Assembly: GCA_032622095.1 (NCBI GenBank)
Contig: CP136062.1
Coordinates: 13,483,710 to 13,547,709, forward strand
Source: Siphonodentalium dalli
Lineage: Eukaryota; Mollusca; Scaphopoda; Gadilida; Siphonodentaliidae
Direction: 5' to 3'
Length of the DNA stretch: 64,000 nucleotides
Both the position numbers and the translations under genes were made by a program. Of the stretch, positions 25,252 to 34,884 are shown piece by piece. Below the pieces are notes generated by a model. That model saw only the letters and a program-made list of their open reading frames with translations, had not been told where the DNA came from and ran no database searches. The stretch's first letter is position 1; each line of letters opens with the position of its first letter.

Positions 25252-26114
25252 GAGCCCGAAGCCGCCATCGTACGCCGCCGCCGCCAGCCATATTGGCTAC
25301 AAGCCGCCGCCAGCCATATTATTTCTAACGCCAGCCACATTTAAAAATCTCCGCCGCCGGAATTGTAAAATGGCTGAGCCGTGTGCATGGTCTTATATGT
25401 CAAGCACAACTGTACTGTGAATCGCAAAGAACTAAACCGCATTGCCTAATATTGGCATACTCGCATGGACACGGCATGGTTGTTATATTAGCAGAACACC
25501 TGGCCCCTTAATGTGGAATAGGCTATCCCAATGCATGTTTTCATATAACTGAATGGGCGCATCCATTCGGTATTGAAAGGGTTAAAATATAAATTGTTTA
25601 TATTGACAACACCCAGTCTCAGACATCACTGGCATTTGTCAATATATACACATAAGAATAAAAAATAGTTTGAAATATTATATATCATTACTATCGGGTT
25701 CATCATTCAATGATGCATGCATATATCGCAAGATGGCAGTGATGATAGCAGTCTGAAGTCGACAGAAGTCCCAATGTAACTACTTATACCGATTAGATGG
25801 GAAACTACATAGTATATTCATGCCAGTCCTTCGTGAATTTTCGCCATAATGGAAAAGCCCAACATCAAAAGATTACGTGTGGTCTGGAATTCTACTGATT
25901 CACCACAAACGCTAAAAAAACGGCGTCTATAACCGGTAACAGGGGATTAGGAACATTTCGGAAACGAAAATACGCTGAATGATAACATCTCAGCCGGCTG
26001 AGCCGCCATATTTCGTCAGCCACGAACGTCGTGACTGAGCCGGCTTAGCTAGCTAACCAGCCACGAAAATCGGTTGAGCCAGCCATGAAAACTATTTGTC
26101 GTGGCTTCGGGGTC
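25252..26114. mobile_element. TA-flanked inverted-repeat element abutting the satellite
   Basis: The left end GAGCCCGAAGCC follows a TA at 25250-25251. The right end GGCTTCGGGGTC (complement GACCCCGAAGCC) is followed by TA at 26115-26116. The inner parts share CGCCAGCCATAT, GCCAGCCACG and similar words, suggesting subterminal repeats. At 863 bp with no coding potential, it resembles a non-autonomous DNA transposon; the superfamily is not certain. It forms the right boundary of the 46-bp array. Confidence 0.45.
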
Positions 26115-26253
26115 TAGATCACGTTAACGCTTAACAGTCCGATGCATTTGAAACTTGATAATTAATGAGCGTGCGTATATGAGGCGCGTTTATATACTTG
26201 AGTGGAAATCAAATCGGGTTAAAATGTCAAATCGGGTAAAACCGGATGGATTT
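26115..26253 (+). repeat. 139-bp direct repeat, left copy
   Basis: From TAGATCACGTTAACGC to ACCGGATGGATTT this segment is identical to 30260-30398. The pair flanks the minus-strand LINE and behaves like an exceptionally long target-site duplication. Confidence 0.85.
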
Positions 26254-26261
26254 ATATATAT

Positions 26262-26285
26262 CTTTATTGTCCTCCTCGTGGGAGA
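26262..26285 (-). terminator. LINE 3' hairpin with AATAAA
   Basis: On the minus strand a CTCCCACGAGGAG hairpin is followed by ACAATAAAGA and an AT microsatellite tail. The same arrangement is found at the 3' end of the second LINE (30916-30952). Confidence 0.65.
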
Positions 26286-27102
26286 GTATAATATATAGTA
26301 TTACACAAGAACATATATATACAGTTCAATAAGAAGAATATGTAGGTTTACAAACAGTTGGGGTAAATGATAAGTAACGTATATACAAAGCTGATCCACG
26401 TACACTCCCAATCATACGCCTTAAACAGCTCAACCATCGCACACATTTACCATTTACCACCAACGATCACACGCACCCACGCATACACACACGCACACGC
26501 ACACCCTCACCCTCACACACACACCCCATTCAGCATGCATAAACACTCGCATACATTCATAGTTATACATACGCACGAACACGCATACTCTCACACAGGC
26601 ACACACACCACCTGTCTCTCTCTCTCTCACTCACCAACCTCACACGCGCAGACACGCACGCATACATGTATAGTGATACATATGCACCCACAGACGACGG
26701 CACACATACACGAGTATCTAGGCAGACAACAGACTGGCGCATGCCCACATAATGTCACATGCAAGAACAAATATAATACATGCAGTGTCACAGGCAATTG
26801 GATATATAAGTAATAGAATAGCATAAATGTACGTGGTCAAGCTATCTAAACATTTGATTCAGTGTATAGCTGCCAACATAGACTTCATTTTGCAAACATA
26901 AATTAGATCTTGATTGCAACCGCGCATTACATATACGATAGACTGGTTTGAATGCATAACACACGTACAATTGCATACCAAAGCGAATGCCCACACCAAG
27001 AGAGCAAAAGATGGAGTGTGTCAACACAAGGCCTACCTTTGTCGGCCAAGCGTCAACGAACACCACCTCCGCTCTCTGGATAAACACAGCATTACATGAC
27101 AA

Positions 27103-30024
27103 TTAGTCAGTCGCCGTCAGAAACCTGCACAAAAACACGTAGGTTTGCCACAACTTGTGTGTATGGCCAACAATGAAAGAAACATAATACATTGGATCTT
27201 CAATGAAAGAGAATAGTTCAACTGGCAGATTGGTTAAATGTAATAGGAAGAGCTCTTCGTCGTCCAGTTCATTTGCCCAAAGAGAAAACAATATTCCAAA
27301 TTCGTCAATCATCTCGTACCACATGTTGTTTCGACACTCCCTTAAAGCAGGGTGATTGCAGTGAATGATAATATGTTTAGGCTCATCTTCGTTGCTTTTG
27401 TTACATAGCGTACATACATTTGCTTTTGTTGATGCTGTTTCGGCGATTAGTTTTGCGACTGTATAGAAGGCAACCTTTTTCTCTGGGTACATGCGGCAAG
27501 CTTTCCATATATGGGATGGTTGCAAGCAGGTTTGCATTTGACTAAACCGAACCAGGGACAGATCATTTGACATGTCCTCATGCCAGACAAACTCACAACG
27601 AATATTTATCGCGGTTTTAACGATCCGATTCCATTCCGATTTAGTCGGGAAAAGACCACTGTTGGAAAAGTTCTCAAGATATTGATTCAGATTATATGAC
27701 GTTAGAACTTGTTCGATATCCGAAATGAATGAATTGTTATTTGAGAACTCTTGGGCGAGGTGCGAGTAGAGTCTGTTTACAAATATCTCTTTGCATGCTT
27801 TGGACGGCGAAAGGCGACAAAGACTTCCAAATAAACTCAACTTACGCGCATCAATGAACGAACAAATTGGGCGCATGCCCAGTAAGCCTAACGCGATACA
27901 CGTTCTTGTCCTAACAGGGAAGCCTTGGATGCGCTTAAGACAAAATCGGTGGATCTTTTCAATGGATAATGCGTCAGAGACGGTCATGCCACAAAGAAAC
28001 TCAGTACCATATAGACCTTTTGGTAGAACAACCGACTTATAAATAATTTCACAGCTTAATGGTGTAATTCCTCCAGCATACAGACCGGTATTACTAAGGA
28101 GAAAATATGTTGATCTGATTTTGTCACAAACTTTCTCAGCTAGATCTTTGACGAAGTTTTGATTACTGATGTGTATACCTAGGTGAGTTAGTTCGTCCGT
28201 TTCTGACACACTGCCATCATTAAGCCTCCAATGTCTGATAATGCCATCGCTATGTCTAGCTGATTCATTGAATACAATGACTTTGCATTTAGTGGGGTTA
28301 TACAGAAAACGCCATTTCTGGCTGTATGAAGAGCAGATGTCACACAAGCGTTGTAGGCCGTAGCTAGATAGTGACATTAACGTCATGTCGTCAGCCTGTG
28401 TTGGCGACGAACAATTTGTGGAGATAAGGCGAAAACCAAAGTTTGTAGCCTCGAGTGCATGCAATAAGTCATCGATATACATCATGTAGAGAAGAGGAGA
28501 GAGTATATCTCCCTGCCTTGCTCCCTGTTTTATTTCAATTGCTCTAGAAAGTATACCGACATGTTTAACAATACATGTTATACCACTGAGAAACTCCTTT
28601 AATAAAAGCCATATTTTACCATGAAAACCACGGAGGTGCAATTTCAACAATAACCCGTTTATCCAGACGGTGTCAAATGCCTTATGCACGTCTAAGAAAC
28701 AAGCATACAGCTTGGTATGTTGTTCTTTGGTATAATTAATACTTCCATGTAATATGTATGAAGACATGAGGCAGTTTGGTGTGTTACACTCCATACGGCA
28801 TAAGATAACTTTTTCTAATGTTTTGTATATCACTGGAAGAAGAGTTATTGCCCTGTAACTATCAAAATTTGTTTTCGGTTTATCTCCACCTTTGTGCAAA
28901 GAAACCATCATACCGATTTTGGCTTTTGGAGGTATGTATTGAAACTCAAGCATTTTGCTCAATACATGCGCGATACATTCTTTTAGTTTGTTACCCCCAT
29001 AAACGATATGTTCATAGCATACCATGTCGGGTCCCGCGGCTTTTCCCATATTCATGGCCTTAAGAATAATTTCCAATTCATCCACAGACACGGGGTAAAG
29101 AAGAAGTTTGTCGCAGACAGTAGCGTCACGGTTATTTTCATATGTCAGATTGTTAACGAATGAATTAACATATTCACGATGGTCCTGATCAAATGTGCCT
29201 GATTCAAGTGGATTATATAAACGTTCATAGTATTCAGCCCACGCGTTTGTGATTTCTTGCGGATTTCTTAGTGTGGAACCATCGAACGTAAACAAATTGT
29301 TGTTTTCGGAATTACTTTTCGCCTTGCGCCGATTGAATAGTCTGAAAAAATGTTCCTGATTCATCTCGGCCGCGTTGTCAATAACGTCGTTTTGATCTGA
29401 CAAGAATTTCGTGTTTGATTTATGAAGCTCTCTACGAAATGCGCACTTTGCGGCTTTGTAGTGAGTGTATGACATATGGTCTTCCCCACGTGGTCTACCT
29501 TCGGCAATCTATGTGCGCCTGAAGCTACGCATGTCGCTGTGCATGCCGCTCAGTTTATCATTCCAAAATGGCTTGACGTGAGATTTAAACGACTGTTGTG
29601 GAACGAAGAGCGTTGATGCCGAATCAATGGCTTCCACGATGTTCGAGTAATACGTGCAAAGACTGTCCGTATCAACGATTTGCGTTTCAGGTACCAGATT
29701 TTCAACACAGTTTTGATAACCTATTATAGACGACTCTGAGGAGAGGAATTTTTTCCAGTTTAGTACACAGCATGGACTTTCTGCAGGGATATATTTCGAA
29801 GTGATCTCGATGCTTAATTTCACAGGTCTGTGGTTTGAGTAATCTAAAGCGGAGTCGGATAGAACCTGTGTGGCCGTAACAAGAGGGAGGTTATTTTTAT
29901 GTATTAATATATGGTCTATTATTGTGCCAGGTCCACCAGTTGCAGGTGGCATAGGCATATTTATTTTCAGATCCGAGGTCAACTTTTCACGTGCCGAGGT
30001 CAAATCTGTTTTTACGCTGTGTTA
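27103..30024 (-). pseudogene. LINE endonuclease/reverse transcriptase, one in-frame stop
   Basis: The frame is open from about 30021 to 27103 apart from one TAG at about 29509. That stop replaces what is a tryptophan in the related LINE (QWVYAGKP there; R-R-T-stop-I-A-E-G-R-P here), so TGG to TAG is likely. Endonuclease tail: IIDHILIHK and YSNHRPVKLS, where the usual Ser-Asp-His is Ser-Asn-His. RT: GKAAGPDMVCYEHI, SLHKGGDKPK, YRAITLLPVIYK, FLDVHKAFDTVWINGLL (motif A), QGARQGDILSPLLYM (motif B) and SPTQADDMTLMS (motif C, Gln for Tyr). The C-terminal finger is CTLCNKSNEDEPKHIIIHC. Probably recently active in trans; this copy would need readthrough. Confidence 0.85.
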
Positions 30025-30259
30025 CGGGACTTTCATTTGAGTTCGGTGCTTACAAATCGATTCGAAACAGCGCGAATAATTAAATGCCAGTCATAATAAT
30101 GACACTGTGAGAATCTTTCGTGTTTCCTCTTTCCAACGATATATAATGCGTATGTATCCGTTTTAGTTATCTGCCTCAATTATCAAGAAGAAGTGGTACT
30201 ATCTTCCATCAGGATAAAAACAATGCGTAACTTCTATGACTCGTTAGAGTTCATAACGT

Positions 30260-30398
30260 TAGATCACGTTAACGCTTAACAGTCCGATGCATTTGAAACT
30301 TGATAATTAATGAGCGTGCGTATATGAGGCGCGTTTATATACTTGAGTGGAAATCAAATCGGGTTAAAATGTCAAATCGGGTAAAACCGGATGGATTT
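30260..30398 (+). repeat. 139-bp direct repeat, right copy
   Basis: This is identical base for base to 26115-26253. It runs directly into the Helitron-like sequence that ends at 30531. Confidence 0.85.
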
Positions 30399-30531
30399 CG
30401 ACGGGTACTTTTGTCGGGTACTTTTGTTCGGGCAGTGTTTTGGACGGGTCAAATCGTGACCCCACTTGACCTTGGCCTTCAAAATAGACAATTCAAGGTC
30501 AAACCCCGGACGAAGTCGGGTCACCTTCTAG
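30399..30531 (+). mobile_element. Helitron 3' end
   Basis: The stretch GGGTCAAATCGTGACCCC, then CCCGGACGAAGTCGGG (an imperfect hairpin), then TCACCTTCTAG followed by T fits a Helitron 3' terminus (hairpin, about 11 nt, CTAG, T outside). It is closely similar to the element at 43251-43510. Its 5' part probably includes the 139-bp segment, so the LINE inserted into this Helitron. The 5' terminus is not resolved. Confidence 0.55.
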
Positions 30532-30913
30532 TATATATATATGTGTGTGTGTGTAACTTAATATGGTGTGGCATATGCCGTGTCACCATTTAACCGTAAC
30601 CGTAATATTGATTTTTCGAAAGGTTTGGGTACCACGAAATCAAATTATGCGCTCTTTCTAACAGTAGCCGCGATGTCCTAACCATACGACGGATAGAGTA
30701 TCGATTCCTTCCGTGTGTACCCAACAATCCATTTCCCCCATATATTGATAAGCAGATTATCGTTCGCGCTGTACATACTATGCATGCTAGATCGAAGCAG
30801 AAACTCAATACGTACAATTGACCAGCCATAATCCATTGTTTTGCATTTTATCTGATAAATACGTCCTGTTTGTTGACTTAACGCTGGCACGAATTTATCA
30901 GGATGATTATATT
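30532..30913. other. No gene recognised
   Basis: A TA/TG microsatellite follows the Helitron end, then AT-rich sequence with no supported feature. Confidence 0.4.
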
Positions 30914-30915
30914 AT

Positions 30916-30952
30916 AGAGAGAGAGAGATTCTTTATTGCCTCCTTGAAGGAG
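30916..30952 (-). terminator. LINE 3' hairpin, AATAAA and GA tail
   Basis: The minus strand ends with CTCCTTCAAGGAG, then GCAATAAAGAAT and a CT repeat. This matches the 3' end at 26254 and the fragment at 10535-10600. Confidence 0.7.
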
Positions 30953-31199
30953 AGATATTTGTACAATTATATACATACATGTAGATATAAATACAACAGT
31001 GAAGTGTGAGCATAATTAATATAGTGATTACATAAAACGTGCATGCGTATTATCAGGCTCACTTTGGTACGGGTGAGTTGCGTCTTATCTGTTGAACTTT
31101 TATCGGAGTGAGAAAGGTTAAATGAATTACAATTATAGTAATAAGAGTAAAGTAAGTGGGAAGAGAAGAAAAAAAAAATGTATTTGCCACATGGAGGAA

Positions 31200-31227
31200 A
31201 AAAAAAATATAAATAAATAAATAAATA

Positions 31228-31262
<35 letters not shown>
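31200..31262. repeat. AAAT/AT microsatellite in the LINE 3' UTR
   Basis: About six AAAT units are followed by a run of roughly thirteen AT units. Confidence 0.9.
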
Positions 31263-31263
<1 letters not shown>

Positions 31264-31413
31264 AAATGCGCATCCGAATGGTTGCGCACCCGATGCTCGA
31301 CAACATTACTATATATCGTTATATGATATACATAATGTATAAATTTTCTAGCTTCTGCATTTAAGCTACGTCACATGCGTGTGGGCTGAAATTTTCTGAA
31401 TTAATTTTCTGAA

Positions 31414-34400
31414 TTATTTTGCCCTAATTAGGGAACACATTACAAATAAAAAAGATGCAGACATATCAATAAGAGAGTCCCGATATTGTCCAACGGCGTC
31501 CAAGAGTGATGGGTGATCACTTCCCAAGATTAGAGACAACAAGTCCTCCTTCTCTAGACCGAACATGTATAAATATACTTGGATACCGCAGTAGTCGATG
31601 ACCCGTTCCCAGAAACTATTTCGCAGCGACAGGATCGGGAATGACGAGCACGTGAACATAATGTGCTCAAGTTCGTTATCATAGATACACACGCACTGAC
31701 GACAGGTAAGATTATTTGGGTACGTTGTCCTGTTAAGAAGAATTGCAAGGTTCTTGTATTTTGATGATAATGTAGGTTGTGATCGCAAACGCTTCCAAAC
31801 GTACCAGCCGGAGAGTGGGTCTGGAACAACCTTCCAGAACACACTCAGGTCAGAATCGTTTGAGACTGACGTGCGCCACGACGAGATATAAAACAGTTTT
31901 ACTGTCTCCCTCACTATACGTTTCCATGTAGGTTGGTTTGGAAATACACCAAGGTCTAAAAGATTATCCAGGAAAGAATCAAGGCGATAGGCTCTTAATA
32001 TAGGTAGTATCTCCTTGACGAATCCATATGCCGGTCTGTCGTACAAGCGCTGCAAATGAGCTTTGGCCAGGAAAAGTTTCAATGGATCCTGTTTGTGTGA
32101 AGGAAGGTTTATAAGAGTACCAAGGAAGCCCAGTTTACGAATGTGTATTTCCATCTCCATTGGTAAGATACCCAATAGTCCGAGAGAAAGTTTTGTATTG
32201 GCGCGTTTAGGCAGACTCTGAGCAGATTTAACACAGGTACGTAATGAACGTTCAATGATAGTTATAGCAGCCGTGTGTTGTAATGACATCACCTCACAAC
32301 CATACAGTGCTTTCGGTTGAACGACAGTGTTGATTAAGTTGCACATTGTAATTGGCGAAGCATGGCATAGTAGTCGGTTACCAGCGATGGCGAAGAATGT
32401 TTTTCTCATTGTTGACGAAACACGTGAGCTGTGAGACACATCAGACACGAACTTTCCTTGTACCAAGCCAAGGTGTGCACATTCGGTATCCTCTGTTAGT
32501 GAATCGGAACCCAGCATCCAGATACGTCGATTGCGATTGTGTGCGGCTTTTGACTCATTAAATACCACAGTCTTACTTTTTGTACACGAGAAACTGAATC
32601 TCCAGTTGATACTGTACTTGTAGCATGTGTCTATCAGATTGTCTAGACCGTGTTTAGTTAGCGACATAATGGTGATGTCGTCTGCTGTAGTTGGAGAAAC
32701 ACATGAAATTGAACCAACATGTAGGCCAAACGGAGAATTCCTCAAGTCTATTAGCAGATCGTTTATGTAAACCAGGTAGCACAGAGGTGAGAGGACACCC
32801 CCTTGCCGTGTCCCTTGGCCGATGCTGAACTTATCAGAGAATCTGTTGTTAGAGAACACCATGCTGTTCACATCCGTGTGGATGTTGCCGAGAAGTCTGA
32901 TGAATTTGCTGGAAAAGCCAAGACGTATAAATTTAAACAAAAGGCCTTCGTACCACACTCTATCGAAGGCCTTCTTAGAATCCAGGAATGCTGCAAACAC
33001 TTTTGAGCCATTAGATTTTGCATGTGATATAGCTTCATGTAATACAAATGACGTTATATTGCATCCAAAACCTTTTTGGAAGCCATATTGTAATTGTTCC
33101 GGGAAGTTAGAAAGCTCCCTTGCGCTGAGGATTCTTTGCAATATAATTTTTTCAAACAGTTTATAGATCACAGGTAGGAGTGTTATGGCCCGGTAGCTGT
33201 CGGGAGACGTAGAAGGCTTAGGCTGTCCTTTATACAGAGGAATAATAACACCAAGTTTCATACCCGGTGGGATCCATTCTAGATCCAGTATGGCGTTGAA
33301 TAAGATCAGAAAACATTCCTTCAGTTTATCGGTGTGATTGATAATATGTTCACTCGTGACACAGTCATAGCCAGGCGCTTTGTTTGGTTTCAATGTTTTT
33401 ATCGCACACTCAATTTCATAAATAGATATTTGGCGACACTGTGAGCATATCTGGCCTTCTTGTCTGCGCATGTATTCTCTAACCTCAGCAGTAACATTAT
33501 TTTCAAACGTTGGATTGTGATGCGTTTCTGGAGAATAGAGTTCAGCAAAGTACGAAGACCAACCGGAGTTAATCTCAGCGGGATCACGAGTGGGTACTCC
33601 ACCGAATTCCATTACTGATCCGACCGTACGCGTGGGAGACTTCATTTTAAGTGTGCGCCAGAACATTGTGGGGCTGTTTAATGCATGGTTTTCAAGTTCG
33701 TAGCACTCAGCCTTCATGGAATCACGGACAGCTTTACGATGTGCTTTCCTGAAGTGACGCTTTGATTGCATGTAATTGACATAATACGGGGAGCACGACA
33801 CTGGTTTACCAGCATACACCCATTGTTTGTGCAGATCGCGCATGTCCGATTTCAGTCTGTCGAGGTTAGCATTCCAGTATGGTTTGAGATGGCGGGAAAA
33901 GCGCTTTCTTGGGACTGATAAGTCTGATGATGTTACAATGGCGCGGGTTAATGACTCATACAAAATGTTTAACGATACTTTGGAAGACAAATCACATCCG
34001 TGTGGATCTGGACATAGTGAGTCCAGGTTATTCCTGTATGCATCGAGATCAGCACGCTGCCATGCAAAACTGCGGCGATCTGTGAGCGACTGTGTTATTG
34101 GAGCTGGGTCCATGAATTTAATTGAGCATGATACCGGAAGGTGGTTGGAAGTATTGAGAGTTTCATCACTGATCACTTCGCAGTCAATCACCGTATCTAG
34201 AATGCTCTGTGGTATCAAAATGTGGTCTAGAAGAGAAGGTTTGTTAACCGTATAATATGGAATGTACGAGTAGGCACTTCCCTTACACATGCTTGATGAC
34301 ATAAGAGATGTCAGCTGGCACTTCCCAATGAAATCACTAAATAGTGTACTTCTGGTACTTTTACATCTATTAAAGTCAGCATGTGAAGCCCGCTTTAAGT

Positions 34401-34884
34401 GTGCATTAAAATCGCCCATCATCAGAACGGGTCCGTGTGATGAACACTGAGAATTTAAATTTTCTAAGAGCTCAATGTAATGCTTGAATACTTCATCACC
34501 GTGGTTGACGTTTGGTATATACAGCTGGATAACAGATAAGTATTCTTTGTCACATAGTTTAGTTTGTATACCGACGAGATTTTCGTTGTCGATACTTATC
34601 TCTACACAGTTGCTCGATATATCATTTCGGATAAAGATCGCAACTCCGTCCTTGACATATGTGCCACCCCTGGATGTTTTTATAGTTCTCCCGGGCTTGC
34701 TGATGCACATATATTTTAAACTTATGGTATTTAAGAAGTCTATCTTGCTGTCACTTAACCAGTGTTCCGATAAACCGACAACATGGAATATCTCATTGTC
34801 CAGGATAGTTTTTAGATATGAAGCGCTACTAGTTATACCAGTAGCGTTCCAGGAAAGAAATCTCAGTTTATGTTGTGTGTCCAT
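31414..34884 (-). CDS. LINE ORF2: APE endonuclease-reverse transcriptase, intact frame
   Basis: The frame is an uninterrupted 1156 residues. N-terminal APE endonuclease: LSWNATGI (about 10-17), LSEHWL (about 38), GVAIFIRND, MMGDFNAHL (about 150-160), LLDHILIPQ, then TSNHLPV, where the Asp of the usual SDH is Asn. Reverse transcriptase: NKAPGYDCV, YRAITLLPVIYKLFEK, QYGFQKGFGCN, FLDSKKAFDRVWYEGLL (motif A), GQGTRQGGVLSPLCY (motif B) and SPTTADDITIMS (motif C, Thr in place of the common Tyr). Near the C-terminus, CRQCVCIYDNELEHIMFTC is a CCHC-like finger. The ATG at 34884 lies 14-17 nt before the ORF1 stop, so translation may be coupled. It would nick target DNA and copy the element RNA in the nucleus. 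This is a potentially functional source protein. Confidence 0.9.
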   Translation of the reverse strand: MDTQHKLRFLSWNATGITSSASYLKTILDNEIFHVVGLSEHWLSDSKIDFLNTISLKYMCISKPGRTIKTSRGGTYVKDGVAIFIRNDISSNCVEISIDNENLVGIQTKLCDKEYLSVIQLYIPNVNHGDEVFKHYIELLENLNSQCSSHGPVLMMGDFNAHLKRASHADFNRCKSTRSTLFSDFIGKCQLTSLMSSSMCKGSAYSYIPYYTVNKPSLLDHILIPQSILDTVIDCEVISDETLNTSNHLPVSCSIKFMDPAPITQSLTDRRSFAWQRADLDAYRNNLDSLCPDPHGCDLSSKVSLNILYESLTRAIVTSSDLSVPRKRFSRHLKPYWNANLDRLKSDMRDLHKQWVYAGKPVSCSPYYVNYMQSKRHFRKAHRKAVRDSMKAECYELENHALNSPTMFWRTLKMKSPTRTVGSVMEFGGVPTRDPAEINSGWSSYFAELYSPETHHNPTFENNVTAEVREYMRRQEGQICSQCRQISIYEIECAIKTLKPNKAPGYDCVTSEHIINHTDKLKECFLILFNAILDLEWIPPGMKLGVIIPLYKGQPKPSTSPDSYRAITLLPVIYKLFEKIILQRILSARELSNFPEQLQYGFQKGFGCNITSFVLHEAISHAKSNGSKVFAAFLDSKKAFDRVWYEGLLFKFIRLGFSSKFIRLLGNIHTDVNSMVFSNNRFSDKFSIGQGTRQGGVLSPLCYLVYINDLLIDLRNSPFGLHVGSISCVSPTTADDITIMSLTKHGLDNLIDTCYKYSINWRFSFSCTKSKTVVFNESKAAHNRNRRIWMLGSDSLTEDTECAHLGLVQGKFVSDVSHSSRVSSTMRKTFFAIAGNRLLCHASPITMCNLINTVVQPKALYGCEVMSLQHTAAITIIERSLRTCVKSAQSLPKRANTKLSLGLLGILPMEMEIHIRKLGFLGTLINLPSHKQDPLKLFLAKAHLQRLYDRPAYGFVKEILPILRAYRLDSFLDNLLDLGVFPNQPTWKRIVRETVKLFYISSWRTSVSNDSDLSVFWKVVPDPLSGWYVWKRLRSQPTLSSKYKNLAILLNRTTYPNNLTCRQCVCIYDNELEHIMFTCSSFPILSLRNSFWERVIDYCGIQVYLYMFGLEKEDLLSLILGSDHPSLLDAVGQYRDSLIDMSASFLFVMCSLIRAK

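Larger units (their letters stand above)
26254..30259 (-). mobile_element. 5'-truncated LINE between 139-bp direct repeats
   Basis: The element reads on the minus strand. Its 3' end is at the left: a GT-rich 3' UTR (plus strand CA-rich, 26400-26720), the hairpin CTCCTCGTGGGAG (26272-26284), an AATAAA (complement at 26263-26268) and an AT tail. The coding part covers the C-terminal end of an APE endonuclease and a complete reverse transcriptase. It lacks ORF1 and the start of the endonuclease, so it is 5'-truncated. The stretch 30025-30259 has no LINE coding similarity that I can see. Identical 139-bp flanks suggest recent insertion. Confidence 0.8.

Noticed and set aside
27791-28042. Plus-strand frames over the LINEs (27791, 28818, 32352, 34484 and others)
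   Set aside because: Antisense shadows of the minus-strand RT/endonuclease frames.
26115-30398. LTR retrotransposon (139-bp direct repeats as LTRs)
   Set aside because: The interior is a LINE with its own 3' hairpin and tail, no protease/integrase, and no TG...CA ends or primer-binding site.
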